Notes: generated from the letters alone by a model not told the origin. 58,274 nucleotides of DNA from an uncultured Acidobacteriota bacterium (GCA_902826515.1 CADEFD010000006.1:13658-71931); one strand, 5' to 3'; counted from the stretch's first letter, positions 36,759 through 46,899 are shown. Numbers and translations are program-made.

Positions 36759-37298
36759 ATGACGAAGACTCTGCTGGCCCTTTCGTTCGGTGTCGTATTC
36801 GCCGCCACCGCGGCGTCCGCTGCCGCGCAGGCGTTGCCCGTACCCGGTGTCGAGGCCGCGCGCGACGTCCCCGGCGCGAAGGAGATGCCGAATCCGGCGA
36901 TCGTGCACAAGGTGCTCTTCGACATGGCCACGGCCGGACCGAAGCCCACCGAGGTGCACCCGATGCTGCAGGCGGTGGCGCGCTACGTGAACACGCTGGC
37001 CAAGACGGGCGTGCCGGCGGCCAACCGCAAGGTGGCTGTGGTGTTCCACCAGGGCGCGACCGACTTCATCATGACGAACGACGCCTACAAGGCGCGGCAC
37101 GAGGGGCAGGACAACCCGAACCACGCGATGATTCAGGCGCTCAGCAAGGCCGGCGTGGACTTCCGCGTCTGCGGTCAGGCCACGCTCGGCCGCAAGATCG
37201 AGCCGAAGGACATGATGCCGGAGGTGCAGCGCGACCTGTGGGCGCTCACCACCATCATCGCCCTGCAGCAGCAGGGCTACGTGCTCATCGCACCGTAG
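36759..37298 (+). CDS. Exported DsrE-family protein 2
   Basis: A 179-residue protein with a Sec-type signal peptide (residues 1-23, ending SAAAQ). A DsrE-like domain follows with the conserved single cysteine C138 in VDFRVCGQA and a final YVLIAP strand. It is distinctly different from the DsrE-family protein at the head of the cluster (31105) but shares the V-x-F-x-V-C-G motif. Such proteins may bind or transfer reduced sulfur in the periplasm (inference). The ATG at 36759 with AGGAG nine bases upstream is preferred to an upstream TTG at 36735. It closes the cluster; the next gene is convergent. Confidence 0.8.
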   Translation: MTKTLLALSFGVVFAATAASAAAQALPVPGVEAARDVPGAKEMPNPAIVHKVLFDMATAGPKPTEVHPMLQAVARYVNTLAKTGVPAANRKVAVVFHQGATDFIMTNDAYKARHEGQDNPNHAMIQALSKAGVDFRVCGQATLGRKIEPKDMMPEVQRDLWALTTIIALQQQGYVLIAP

Positions 37299-37301
37299 CG
37301 C

Positions 37302-40300
37302 CTACTTCGCGACCACGGCCGGCACGTTGCGATCGCGCACCAGCCGGTTGAAGGCGGCCAGTTCGTCGCCGAAGAGCGTGCCGGCGCTGCGCTGCTGGCG
37401 GGCCCAGTCCTCGCCGAGGGCGGCAAGGCGTGCCTGCTGGCCATCGGTCGTGCCGCTGTCGCTCGCGTCGATCGCGCTCCGCAGGTAGATGTAGTACTGG
37501 TTCAGGCGCTGCGGGAAGTTGATGACGGTCTGGCCGTCCACGACGCGTTTCTGCACGAGGGCGTCTTCGAGCGCGTTCAGCTTGTCGACATAGGCCCGGC
37601 CCGCCTTCTCGATGGCCTCGCCGCCGGGCGTGCCCTTCGTGCGCCTGATGACGTCTTCCACCTGGGCACGGACATCGCGCAGGCGGATGACCGCGCGGTG
37701 CACGGCATTCAACTGCTCGTCCACGCGCACGTGCAGCTGCTCCTGCGCCTGCAGTTCGCTGAGCGGCGTCGTGACGCGCGGATCCATGCGCACCGTGAGC
37801 GGCGCCGTCAGCGTGCGGCCGCCGGCCGTGAGCCGCACCTGGTAGTCGCCGGGCAGCACGCGCCGTCCCTGCAGCGTGCCGAACACGTAGAGCCCGGGCA
37901 CCGGCACGGCCGGGTCGTGGCGCAGGTTCCACACCAGGCGGTTGAGCCCGGCCTTCACGGTGAGCGCGCCAGGCGGCGCGTCGAGCGACACCGGCGCATC
38001 GGGTTCGGGTTTCTTCGTCGAGTAGCGGCGCACGACGCTGCCGCCCTGCAGGATGTCGATGGCGACGTCGCCCTCGGGCACCGCCGCCAACCAGAAGGTG
38101 ATGAGTGCGCCGTCCGGCGCGCTTCGGCCGGCCCGGGGATTGTTGCCGCCGAAGCCGCCGAACGCCTGCGTGCGCCAGGCGGCACGCGGCGTGAAGAGCC
38201 GGACGTCGGTGGCGGCCGTGGCGTCGGTCCACTGCTGCAGGGCCGACAGGTCGTCGAGGATCCAGAAGGCGCGGCCGGCGGTGGAGGCGACGAGGTCGTT
38301 GCCGTGCACGCGCAGGTCGGTAATCGGCGTGACCGGCAGGTTGAGCTGCAGCTTCACCCAGCGCTGGCCGCCGGTGAACGAGACGTAGAAGCCGGTCTCG
38401 GTGCCGAGGTAGAGCAGGTCCTTCCGCACCGGGTCCTCGCGCACCACGCGCGCCCAGGCCTCAGGGGCGATGCCGTCCACGATCTTCGTCCACGTGGCGC
38501 CGAAGTCGGTGGTCTTGAAGACGAGCGGCGTGAAGTCGTTGAACTTGTACTTCGAGATGGTGACGTAGGCGGTGGCCGGCGCGTGCGGCGACACCTCGAT
38601 GATGTTCACCATGGCCTCGCCCACGCCCGGCGGCGTCACGTTCTTCCAGCTCTTCCCGCCATCGCGCGTGAGCTGCACGTAGCCGTCGTCGGTGCCCACC
38701 CAGAGCGTGTTCGCGTCGTGCGGCGACTCGGCGATGTCGTCGATGACGCCGTAGGTCTCGCCGCCGGCGCCTTCGTTCGTGATCGGGGCGCCGCCCGGGC
38801 CCTGCTTCGTGAGGTCGTTGCGCGTCAGATCCGGGCTGGCCTCCCGCCACGTCTTCCCGCGGTTGTCGGACCGGAGCAGCATGTTGCCGCCGTGGTAGAT
38901 GACCGAGGGGTTGAAGCGCGAGACGACGATCGGCGCGCTCCAGTTGAAGCGGTACTTCTGCTCCTTCGGAGGCACGGCGGCCGGCATCTGCGGCCACGCC
39001 ATGATGTCGCGTTCGGTCCGAAGCGTGTCGTCGAACTCGCTGATGATGCCCATGTAGCACCCCGCGTACACGTAACGCGGGTTCTTCGGGTCGAAGGCCG
39101 GCACGGCGCTTTCGCAGCCGCCGACGTCGTACCAGTCGCGTTCGGTGATGCCGCCGGGCGCGGCGCTCGCAATCTTGACCGACGTGTTGTCCTGCTGGCC
39201 GCCGTAGACGTTGTAGGGGAACTGGTCATCGACGTTGACGCGGTAGAACTGCGCGGTGGGCTGGTTGCCCTGCGTGGACCAGGTGCGGCCGCCGTTGAAC
39301 GACACGTTGGCGCCGCCGTCGTTGCCTTCGATGACGATCTCGGGGTCGCGCGGGTTGAACCAGATGCTGTGGTTGTCGCCGTGCGGCGTGCGCACGGACG
39401 TGATGCTCCGGCCGCCGTCGATCGACTTGCTGACCTCGGCGTTCAGCACCCAGACGACGTCGGGATTCTTCGGGTCGGCGGCGACCTTCATGTAGTACCA
39501 GGCGCGTGCATGCAGCGTCCACGCCTCGTTCACGAGCGTCCACGTCTTCGCGCCGTCGTCCGAGCGGTAGAGGCCGCCCTTCGGGTCCGCTTCAACCACG
39601 GCATAGATGCGATCCGGGTTGGCCGAGACGTCGATGCCGATCTTGCCGACGGTGGCGGGCAGGCCGGTCATCATCCGCTGCCACGTCGTGCCGCCGTCGG
39701 TGGACTTGTGGATGCCGCTGCCGGGGCCGCCGCTGCGCACCTGCCACGGCTGACGCAGGTGATCCCACATCGCCGCGTAGAGGATGCGCGGGTTGGTCGG
39801 ATCCATCGCCAGCTCCGACGGCCCGGTGGTCTCGTTCACGAAGAGCACCTGCGTCCACGTCGTGCCGCCGTCGGTCGAACGGTAGACGCCGCGGTCCTTC
39901 GTGGGGCCGTAGGCGGCGCCCTGTGCCGCCACGAGCAGGGTGTCCGGATCGGTGGGGTGGACGCGGATGCGCGAGATCTGCCGCGTGCGCTCGAGGCCCA
40001 GGTGCCGCCACGTGCGGCCGGCGTCGGTGGACCGGTAGACGCCGTCGCCGTGCGACGTCATGACGCCGCGGATGGGATGTTCGCCCATGCCCACGTAGAT
40101 CACGTTCGGATCGGACGGGGCCACGGCGATGGCCCCGACCGACGCCGTATTGAGCTGGCCGTCGGTGATGTTCGCCCACGTCTCGCCGCCATCGGTCGTC
40201 TTCCACACACCGCCGCCGACGCCGCCGAAATAGAACGTGCGCGGCTCCTGCGCCACGCCGCTCACGGCCACGACGCGGCCGCCGCGGAACGGCCCGATGT

Positions 40301-40436
40301 TGCGCCACTGCAGCGCCGCGAGTGACGGGCTGTCGAACTGCGGCGGCGCGGCGGCCGGCGGCGTCTGGGCCCCGGCGGGCAGGCAGGGGAGGGCGGCAAG
40401 GACGAGGGCGGCAAGGGCAGGTGCGGCGCGGTGCAT
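37302..40436 (-). CDS. Exported BNR/sortilin-like beta-propeller protein
   Basis: A 1044-residue secreted protein. A signal peptide (residues 1-23) precedes an extended BNR/Asp-box propeller region (about 40-720) with repeated S-x-DGG-x-TW motifs, for example TTDGGETW, STDAGRTW, STDGGTTW and STDGGTTW again. The C-terminal third (about 760-1044) is a beta-sandwich followed by a helical, coiled-coil-prone tail. Such proteins are abundant in Acidobacteriota and Bacteroidota and are often labelled as glycosyl hydrolases, but the catalytic residues of sialidases are not evident. It may be a surface binding or scaffold protein. It starts at ATG 40436 and is divergent from the SulP gene. Confidence 0.82.
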   Translation of the reverse strand: MHRAAPALAALVLAALPCLPAGAQTPPAAAPPQFDSPSLAALQWRNIGPFRGGRVVAVSGVAQEPRTFYFGGVGGGVWKTTDGGETWANITDGQLNTASVGAIAVAPSDPNVIYVGMGEHPIRGVMTSHGDGVYRSTDAGRTWRHLGLERTRQISRIRVHPTDPDTLLVAAQGAAYGPTKDRGVYRSTDGGTTWTQVLFVNETTGPSELAMDPTNPRILYAAMWDHLRQPWQVRSGGPGSGIHKSTDGGTTWQRMMTGLPATVGKIGIDVSANPDRIYAVVEADPKGGLYRSDDGAKTWTLVNEAWTLHARAWYYMKVAADPKNPDVVWVLNAEVSKSIDGGRSITSVRTPHGDNHSIWFNPRDPEIVIEGNDGGANVSFNGGRTWSTQGNQPTAQFYRVNVDDQFPYNVYGGQQDNTSVKIASAAPGGITERDWYDVGGCESAVPAFDPKNPRYVYAGCYMGIISEFDDTLRTERDIMAWPQMPAAVPPKEQKYRFNWSAPIVVSRFNPSVIYHGGNMLLRSDNRGKTWREASPDLTRNDLTKQGPGGAPITNEGAGGETYGVIDDIAESPHDANTLWVGTDDGYVQLTRDGGKSWKNVTPPGVGEAMVNIIEVSPHAPATAYVTISKYKFNDFTPLVFKTTDFGATWTKIVDGIAPEAWARVVREDPVRKDLLYLGTETGFYVSFTGGQRWVKLQLNLPVTPITDLRVHGNDLVASTAGRAFWILDDLSALQQWTDATAATDVRLFTPRAAWRTQAFGGFGGNNPRAGRSAPDGALITFWLAAVPEGDVAIDILQGGSVVRRYSTKKPEPDAPVSLDAPPGALTVKAGLNRLVWNLRHDPAVPVPGLYVFGTLQGRRVLPGDYQVRLTAGGRTLTAPLTVRMDPRVTTPLSELQAQEQLHVRVDEQLNAVHRAVIRLRDVRAQVEDVIRRTKGTPGGEAIEKAGRAYVDKLNALEDALVQKRVVDGQTVINFPQRLNQYYIYLRSAIDASDSGTTDGQQARLAALGEDWARQQRSAGTLFGDELAAFNRLVRDRNVPAVVAK

Positions 40437-40581
40437 GACCGTTCAAGGATAGGCCAGACCGTCGGCGGCCCGTGTGCTCGAGCTGGCGCGGCGCACCCGC
40501 CCGGGTGCCACCTTCGCATATCATCCGGACGGGTTGACCGCCGGTGATGGGGCCGCGGTCATATCGACGGAACCGGCGCGA

Positions 40582-42201
40582 ATGGCCACCGACACACATG
40601 CAGTCCGGCCGGGCGACGTTGCCGCCTCCGACCTTCCAGCGGCCACCCGCCTGAGCCTCTTCGACACCTGGCGCGACGACGTGCCGGCCGGCATCGTCGT
40701 GTTCCTCGTGGCGCTGCCGCTCTGTCTCGGCATCGCCGTGGCCTCGGGCGTGCCGGTGCTCGCCGGGCTCGTGGCGGGCGTTGTGGGTGGTCTCGTCGTC
40801 GGCGCGCTTTCGGGCTCGACGCTCATGGTCAGCGGTCCGGCCGCGGGCCTCACGCCGATCGTGCTGCTCGGCATCCAGCAGCTCGGCAGCTTCGAACGGC
40901 TGCTGCCGGCGGTCATGCTGGCCGGCGGCCTGCAGCTCCTGCTGGCGGCCGCGCGCGCCGGCACGGTGGCGTATTACGTGCCGTCATCGGTCGTGAAGGG
41001 GATGCTCGCCGGCATCGGCCTGACGCTCATCCTGAAGCAGGTGCCACACGCGGTCGGCTACGACGCCGACGCCGAAGGCGACATGTCGTTCATCGAGGCG
41101 TCGGGGCAGACCACGCTCAGCACGCTCGCCGAGGCCCTGCAGCAGATCCAGCCGGCCGCCGTCATCGCGGCGCTGCTCGGCATCGCGGTGATGCTCTGGT
41201 GGCCGCGCTCGCCCTTCGCGCGCGCCCGGCTGCTGCCGGCGCCGCTCATCGCCGTGGGGCTCGGCGTGGCCGTGAACGAGGCGCTGCGCGCCTACCTGCC
41301 CGACCTGGCGGTGCGCGGCACCCATCTCGTCTCGCTGCCCGACATGGGCTTCGGCGCCGTGGCGCCGCATCTAGTCGTGCCCGACTGGAGCGGCCTGGCC
41401 TCGATCGGCGTGTGGGAGTTCGCCGTCATCATCGCCCTCGTCGCCAGCCTCGAGACGCTGCTCGGCCTCGAAGCGACCCGCAAGCTGGACCCGCTGCGCC
41501 GCGAAGCGCCGGTCAACCGCGAGCTGCTCGCGCACGGCGTGGGCAACATCGCGTCGGGGCTGCTCGGCGGCCTGCCTATTGCCGGCGTCATGATCCGCTC
41601 GTCGGCCAACGTCGACGCCGGCGCGAGATCGCGGCTGTCGGTGCTCGTGCACGCCGTGCTGATGCTGGCCGCCGCGCTCACCCTGGGCGCGCTGCTCAAC
41701 CGCATTCCGCTTGCCGCCATCGCCTCGGTGCTGCTCGTCACCGGCTTCCGTCTGGCGGCGCCGTCGCTCTGGCGCCATGCGTGGCGTCTCGGCACGAGCC
41801 ACTTCATCCCCTTCGTCGTGACGGCGCTCGCCATCGTCTTCACCGACGTGCTGCGCGGCATCGGCGTGGGTGTCGCCGTGGGCATCGTGTTCATCGTGAT
41901 GGAGCACCTGCGCAGCCCGGTCTTCGCGCGGGTCAGCCCGCCCGGCGCCGTGCTCACGCGCTACGCGCTGCCCGAGCAGGTGACGTTCCTGAGCAAGGCC
42001 AGCATCTCGCGGGCGCTCAACGCGCTCGCGCCCGGCACCCGCGTCGAGATCGACGGCCGCCGCACCGCGCGCTTCGATCACGATGCCCTCGAGGTGCTGC
42101 ACAGCTTCCGCGACACCGCGCGCCTGCGCGGCATCGACTACCGGCTGGTCGGCATTCCCGACACGGAACTGCCGCCGACGCACGACTACGATCCCGACTG
42201 A
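40582..42201 (+). CDS. SulP-family anion transporter, probable bicarbonate uptake
   Basis: A 539-residue membrane transporter. The SulP core has 10-14 helices, with the start signature WRDDVPAGIVVFLVALPLCLGIAVASG, GLTPIVLLGIQQLG and a conserved LETLLGLEATRKLDP followed by NRELLAHGVGNIASGLLGG. A short C-terminal STAS-like domain (about residues 450-539) closes the protein. SulP proteins carry sulfate, bicarbonate or dicarboxylates. Here a beta-carbonic anhydrase gene follows 14 bp downstream, so bicarbonate (as in BicA-like members) is the best guess. The ATG at 40582 is chosen over one at 40474 because the preceding 36 residues are low-complexity and not family-like. Confidence 0.88.
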   Translation: MATDTHAVRPGDVAASDLPAATRLSLFDTWRDDVPAGIVVFLVALPLCLGIAVASGVPVLAGLVAGVVGGLVVGALSGSTLMVSGPAAGLTPIVLLGIQQLGSFERLLPAVMLAGGLQLLLAAARAGTVAYYVPSSVVKGMLAGIGLTLILKQVPHAVGYDADAEGDMSFIEASGQTTLSTLAEALQQIQPAAVIAALLGIAVMLWWPRSPFARARLLPAPLIAVGLGVAVNEALRAYLPDLAVRGTHLVSLPDMGFGAVAPHLVVPDWSGLASIGVWEFAVIIALVASLETLLGLEATRKLDPLRREAPVNRELLAHGVGNIASGLLGGLPIAGVMIRSSANVDAGARSRLSVLVHAVLMLAAALTLGALLNRIPLAAIASVLLVTGFRLAAPSLWRHAWRLGTSHFIPFVVTALAIVFTDVLRGIGVGVAVGIVFIVMEHLRSPVFARVSPPGAVLTRYALPEQVTFLSKASISRALNALAPGTRVEIDGRRTARFDHDALEVLHSFRDTARLRGIDYRLVGIPDTELPPTHDYDPD

Positions 42202-42215
42202 GGACCTGACCGCCC

Positions 42216-42986
42216 ATGGAAGAGTACCGCCGCATCATCGAAGGCAACCGCGCCTGGGCCGAACGCGTCAAGGCCAGCGACCCGGCGTTCTTCAGCGAGA
42301 GCGCGCAGCGGCAGGAGCCGCTGTTCCTCTACATCGGCTGCGCCGACAGCCGCGTGCCGGCCAACTCGGTCACCGGCACCAAGCCGGGCGAGCTGTTCGT
42401 GCACCGCAACATCGCCAATCTGGTGATGCCGAGCGACATCAACGCGATGAGCGTGCTGCAGTACGCGGTCGAAGTGCTCGACGTGAAACACATCCTCGTG
42501 ACCGGGCACTACGGCTGCGGCGGCGTCAAGGCGGCGATGTCTGGGCAGCAGCACGGGCTCGTCGATCACTGGCTCGGGCCGATCCGCAACGTGCTCCGGT
42601 GGAACGCCCAGGAGCTGGACGCCATCACCGATCCGCAGGCGCGTTTCGATCGGCTGGTCGAGCTGAACGTGCTCGAGCAGCTCTATCACCTGTCGGAAAC
42701 GCCGATCATCCAGCAGGCGTGGGCGCGCGGCCGCCGGCCCCTGCTGCACGGCCTCGTCTACGATCTGAAGGACGGCCTGCTGCACGAGATCGCGACCGGC
42801 ATCGACTCGCAGGATGCCGCCGATCATCTCGCCGACCGCCGGTTGTCCGGCGTGCCGGCCGGCCCGCCGCCGCTCGGCCGTGTGGCCTCGCCGATTCTCG
42901 CCGGCGAAGGGCTCGCCGACGAGATCGCCGATCGCGTGTTCGCGCGCCTCACCGAAGCCAACGAACGGCGCAAGACCTTCCGCTAG
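42216..42986 (+). CDS. can: Beta-class carbonic anhydrase
   Basis: A 256-residue beta-carbonic anhydrase, slightly longer than most because of a C-terminal extension. The zinc ligands and the catalytic dyad are clear: C42, D44 and R46 in GCADSRVP, and H98 and C101 in GHYGCGGV. It interconverts CO2 and bicarbonate in the cytoplasm. The gene follows the SulP transporter closely, so the two likely form a bicarbonate acquisition and equilibration unit. Confidence 0.93.
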   Translation: MEEYRRIIEGNRAWAERVKASDPAFFSESAQRQEPLFLYIGCADSRVPANSVTGTKPGELFVHRNIANLVMPSDINAMSVLQYAVEVLDVKHILVTGHYGCGGVKAAMSGQQHGLVDHWLGPIRNVLRWNAQELDAITDPQARFDRLVELNVLEQLYHLSETPIIQQAWARGRRPLLHGLVYDLKDGLLHEIATGIDSQDAADHLADRRLSGVPAGPPPLGRVASPILAGEGLADEIADRVFARLTEANERRKTFR

Positions 42987-43017
42987 ATCGATTGCGCGCG
43001 GAGCGCGGGCGCCGCCT

Positions 43018-43026
43018 TGTTACAAT
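43018..43026 (+). promoter_or_regulatory. Extended -10 promoter of tex
   Basis: TG-T-TACAAT (43018-43026) is a good extended -10 element. The GTG start codon of tex is only nine bases downstream (43036), implying a leader of about three bases or none. No -35 box is needed for extended -10 promoters and none is clear. Confidence 0.45.
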
Positions 43027-43035
43027 GGCGGCCCC

Positions 43036-45381
43036 GTGTCTGTGCCTGCCGTGCTCTCGATTGCCGCCCGTATCGCCGAAGAACTGAACGTCCGCGTGCC
43101 GCAGGTCGATGCGGCCATCGCGCTCCTCGACGACAAGTCCACCGTGCCCTTCATCGCCCGCTACCGCAAGGAAGCGACCGGCGGGCTCGACGACACGCAG
43201 CTGCGCGCGCTCGAAGAGCGCCTCACCTACCTGCGCGACATGGAGGAGCGGCGCACCGCCATCCTCAGGAGCATCGAGGAACAGGGCAAGCTCACGCCGG
43301 AACTGGCCGCGGCGATCGCCGGCGCGGCCACCAAGGCGCGCCTCGAGGATCTCTACCTGCCCTACAAGCAGAAGCGGCGCACGAAGGCCCAGATCGCGCG
43401 CGACGCCGGCCTCGAGCCGCTGGCGCTCGCTCTGCTGCACGACCCGTCGCTCGATCCCGACGGCACCGCCGCCGGCTATGTGAACGCCGAACAGGGGGTG
43501 CCGGATGCCGCCGCGGCGCTCGACGGCGCGCGCTGGATCCTGATGGAGACCTTCGCCGAAGACGCCGAACTGCTCGGCGCCTTCCGCACGCTCGTCTGGG
43601 AGCGCGGCGAGTAGGCCTCGGCGGTGATTCCCGGCAAGGAGGCGGAGGGCGTCAAGTACTCCGACTACTTCAGCGCGACCGAACGTGTGAAGGACGTCCC
43701 CTCGCACCGCGTGCTGGCGCTGCTCCGGGCGCGCAAGGAAGGTATCCTGCGCCTGTCGGTGGATCTGCCGTCCGACGGCGCCACCGGCCCGAGCGAACCC
43801 GAGCGCCGCATCGCCGCCCGCTTCGGCATCGAGTCGCGCGGCCGCGCCGCCGACGCCTGGCTGGCCAACGTCGTGCGCCTCACCTGGCGCGTCAAGCTGC
43901 TGCTGCACCTCGAAGTGGAAACCGAGCAGCGTCTGCGCGAACAGGCCGAACAGGAAGCCATCCGCGTCTTCGGCCGCAACCTCCACGATCTGCTGCTCGC
44001 GGCGCCGGCCGGCCAGCGGGTCACGATGGGGCTCGATCCGGGCATCCGCACCGGCGTGAAGGTCGCGGTGGTGGACGGCACGGGCAAGGTCGTGGACACC
44101 GCCACCGTGTTTCCGCACGAGCCGCGCAAGGACTGGGCGGGCGCGCTGCGCACGCTCGGCCAGCTCGCCGCGAAACACGGCGTGCAGCTCATCTCCATCG
44201 GCAACGGCACGGCGTCGCGTGAAACCGACAAGCTCGCGGCCGACCTGATGGCGGCGCATCCCGAGCTGCCGCTCACGAAGGTGATGGTGTCGGAGGCCGG
44301 CGCGTCGGTGTATTCGGCGTCGGAACTCGCCGCGAAGGAGTTTCCCGACCTCGACGTCTCGCTGCGCGGCGCGGTGTCGATCGCCCGGCGGCTCCAGGAT
44401 CCGCTCGCCGAACTCGTGCGCATCGATCCGAAGGCGATCGGCGTCGGCCAGTATCAGCACGACGTCAGCCCCTTCCAGCTTGGCAGGACGCTCGACGCGG
44501 TGGTGGAAGACTGCGTGAACGCCGTGGGCGCCGATCTGAACACCGCCTCGGCGCCGCTGCTCGCCCGCATCTCAGGGCTGAGCGAGACGCTGGCCGGCAA
44601 CATCGTGGCGTTCCGCGACGCCAACGGCCCCTTCCGCAGCCGCCGCCAGCTTCTCGACGTGCCGCGGGTGGGCGAGCGCACCTTCCAGCAGGCGGCCGGC
44701 TTCCTGCGCGTCGTGAACGGCGACAACCCGCTCGATGCGTCGGCCGTACATCCCGAGGCGTATCCGGTCGTCGAACGTATCGTCTCGCGGACGGGGCTGG
44801 CCGTGCGCGACCTCATCGGCAAGTCGGCGGTGCTCAAGACCCTCAGGCCCGACGACTTCGCCGACGCGCAGTTCGGCGTGCCGACGGTGAAGGACATCCT
44901 CGCCGAACTCGACAAGCCGAACCGCGATCCGCGGCCGGAGTTCAAGACGGCGGTCTTCAAGGACGGCGTGCAGGCGCTCGGCGATCTCGTGCCCGGCATG
45001 CAGCTCGAAGGCGTCGTGACGAACGTCGCCAACTTCGGCGCGTTCGTGGACGTCGGCGTGCACCAGGACGGCCTCGTGCACGTCTCGCAGCTCGCGGACC
45101 GCTTCGTGAAGGATCCGCGCGAGGTGGTGAAGGCCGGCGACATCGTGCAGGTGCGGGTGCTCGAGGTCGACGCCAGCCGCAAACGTATCGCCCTCACGAT
45201 GAAACGCGGCGAGGTACGGCCGCCGGCGCCGAACGCCGGCGCCGCCTCTCGCGGCAGCACGCCGCCGCGTCCGGGGCCGCACCCGGCCTCGGGCGCGCGG
45301 CCGTCGCCGGGCCCGCGGCCCGCGCCCGCACCCTCGACGGCGTTCGCGGCCGCCTTCGCGAAGTTGTCGGGCAAGTCGTAA
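43036..45381 (+). pseudogene. tex: Transcription accessory protein Tex, interrupted by one in-frame amber codon
   Basis: The two frames 43036-43611 and 43615-45381 together give a full-length Tex (780 residues plus one stop). The interruption is a TAG at 43612-43614 (codon 193), in frame, with flanking sequence that aligns without gap to the family (LVWERGE before, [19 protein letters not shown] after). Downstream parts are intact: YqgF/RNase H-like domain ([13 protein letters not shown]), helix-hairpin-helix segments, and an S1 RNA-binding domain ([23 protein letters not shown]). Tex binds nucleic acid and is near-universal. Options are a nonsense mutation, a base error in the assembly, or readthrough. 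A GTG at 43624 could restart the C-terminal part. Confidence 0.85.
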
Positions 45382-45393
45382 CGCGGCCACATC

Positions 45394-46899
45394 ATGCCCA
45401 CGCCCACCTCGCGCGCGTCGTCGGTGGGCCTGCTGGGACGGGTGTACGCGGCGAGCCTCGCTGGCGCCGACTGGCTGCACGGGCATCGCCTCGTCACCGC
45501 CGCGATCGGCGCGCCGCTGCTGCTGCTGGCGCTCGGCGCCGTGCACCACGGCGTGCTGCTCGGCTTTCCCAACTCCGGCGACGAGTACGTCTACCTCTAT
45601 CAGGCGCGGATGTTCGCCGACGGCGAAGTCTCTCATGCCGCGGTGGGTGCGCCCGAGCTCTTTCGCTTCAACTACATCGCCACCGAGGCCGGCCGCACCT
45701 TCGGCACGTTTCCACCCGGCTGGCCGCTCGCGCTCGCCCTCGCGATTGCTGCCGGCGTGCCGGCCGGACTGGTCAATCCCGCGCTCGGCGTGTTGACCCT
45801 CGCGCTCGTGTGGGCGCTCGGCGCGCGCCTCTACACGCCGCGCGTGGGCGTGCTCGCCGCCGCGCTCGTCGGCGTGTCGCCGTTCTTCATCTTCAATGCC
45901 GCCTCCTTCTTCTCGCACACCTTCTGCGGCGTGCTGCTGCTCGCCGCCGCGTGGGTGGCGGCACGCGACGACCGGTCGCCGTGGTGGGTGCCGGTGTCGG
46001 TGGGCGCGCTCGTGGGCTGGGCCGTGCTCGCGCGGTATCTGACCGGCGTCGTCGGCGCCGTGCCGATCGTGTGGTGGCTGCTCAGGCCCGGCGTGCCGCG
46101 GGCGCGTACGCTGCTGCTCGTCGCCCTCGGCGGCCTGCCGTGGGTCGCGCTGCTCATGGCCTACAACCTCGCGCTGAGCGGCAGCCCGTGGTATCTGACC
46201 ACCACGCCGCTCACCGTGTCGCGCTGGTTCGCCGCCGGCTCGCTGCTGCGCGGCGCCGACATCCTCGCCTCGCACCTCGTGCGGCATCTGTTGTGGACGC
46301 CGCCCGTGCTGATCGTCGCCTACGGGGTGTACCTGCGCGTGGCGGCGGCGCCGGCGCGCCGCGGGCTCTTCGCCTGGCTGCCGGTGCTGATGGCGGCCGC
46401 CCTGTATTTCTACATGGAACGCGGCGGCAACCAGTACGGCGCGCGTTTCCATTACGAAGTGTTTCCCTTCCTCGTCCTCTTCGTCACGGCGCAGGTCTTC
46501 GGCGGCGACGTCCTGGCCGCGAAAATCCGCCGCGACCGCCTGGCGTTCGCGGCGCTGATGGTGAGTGTGGCGCTCATGCCGGTGGCGCTGGTCGTACATG
46601 CCGGTATCGAGCGCCGCGTGGTGCGCGAGCGCATGGATCCGTTCACGCTGGCCGCGGCCGCGGGACTCCACGGTGCGCTCGTGCTCATCGCCGGGCGGGT
46701 GGGTTCGGCGCGGTCGATGGCCGGCTTCGACCTGACGCGCAACGACCCCGAACTGCGCGCCGACGTGATTTACGGCCTCGACCCGGGCCACGGCGCCCGC
46801 TGCGCGCCCGCCGCGCGGGTGGCCGGCCGTGTCACGTACCTCTATTCCTGGAGCGTCGCGGAGGCGCGCGGCGTGCTGGAGCCCCTCATCTGCCCGTGA
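45394..46899 (+). CDS. Polytopic glycosyltransferase, family 39-like
   Basis: A 501-residue membrane protein with about ten helices. The first periplasmic loop contains the acidic pair NSGDEYVYLYQARMFADGE (about residues 61-80), as in GT-C glycosyltransferases such as PMT, ArnT or RgtA, which take sugars from polyprenyl phosphate donors. GTFPPGWPLALALA is also typical. The C-terminal 60 residues are soluble and unusual. Acceptor and donor are unknown. It begins 12 bp after tex and is probably co-transcribed. Confidence 0.75.
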   Translation: MPTPTSRASSVGLLGRVYAASLAGADWLHGHRLVTAAIGAPLLLLALGAVHHGVLLGFPNSGDEYVYLYQARMFADGEVSHAAVGAPELFRFNYIATEAGRTFGTFPPGWPLALALAIAAGVPAGLVNPALGVLTLALVWALGARLYTPRVGVLAAALVGVSPFFIFNAASFFSHTFCGVLLLAAAWVAARDDRSPWWVPVSVGALVGWAVLARYLTGVVGAVPIVWWLLRPGVPRARTLLLVALGGLPWVALLMAYNLALSGSPWYLTTTPLTVSRWFAAGSLLRGADILASHLVRHLLWTPPVLIVAYGVYLRVAAAPARRGLFAWLPVLMAAALYFYMERGGNQYGARFHYEVFPFLVLFVTAQVFGGDVLAAKIRRDRLAFAALMVSVALMPVALVVHAGIERRVVRERMDPFTLAAAAGLHGALVLIAGRVGSARSMAGFDLTRNDPELRADVIYGLDPGHGARCAPAARVAGRVTYLYSWSVAEARGVLEPLICP

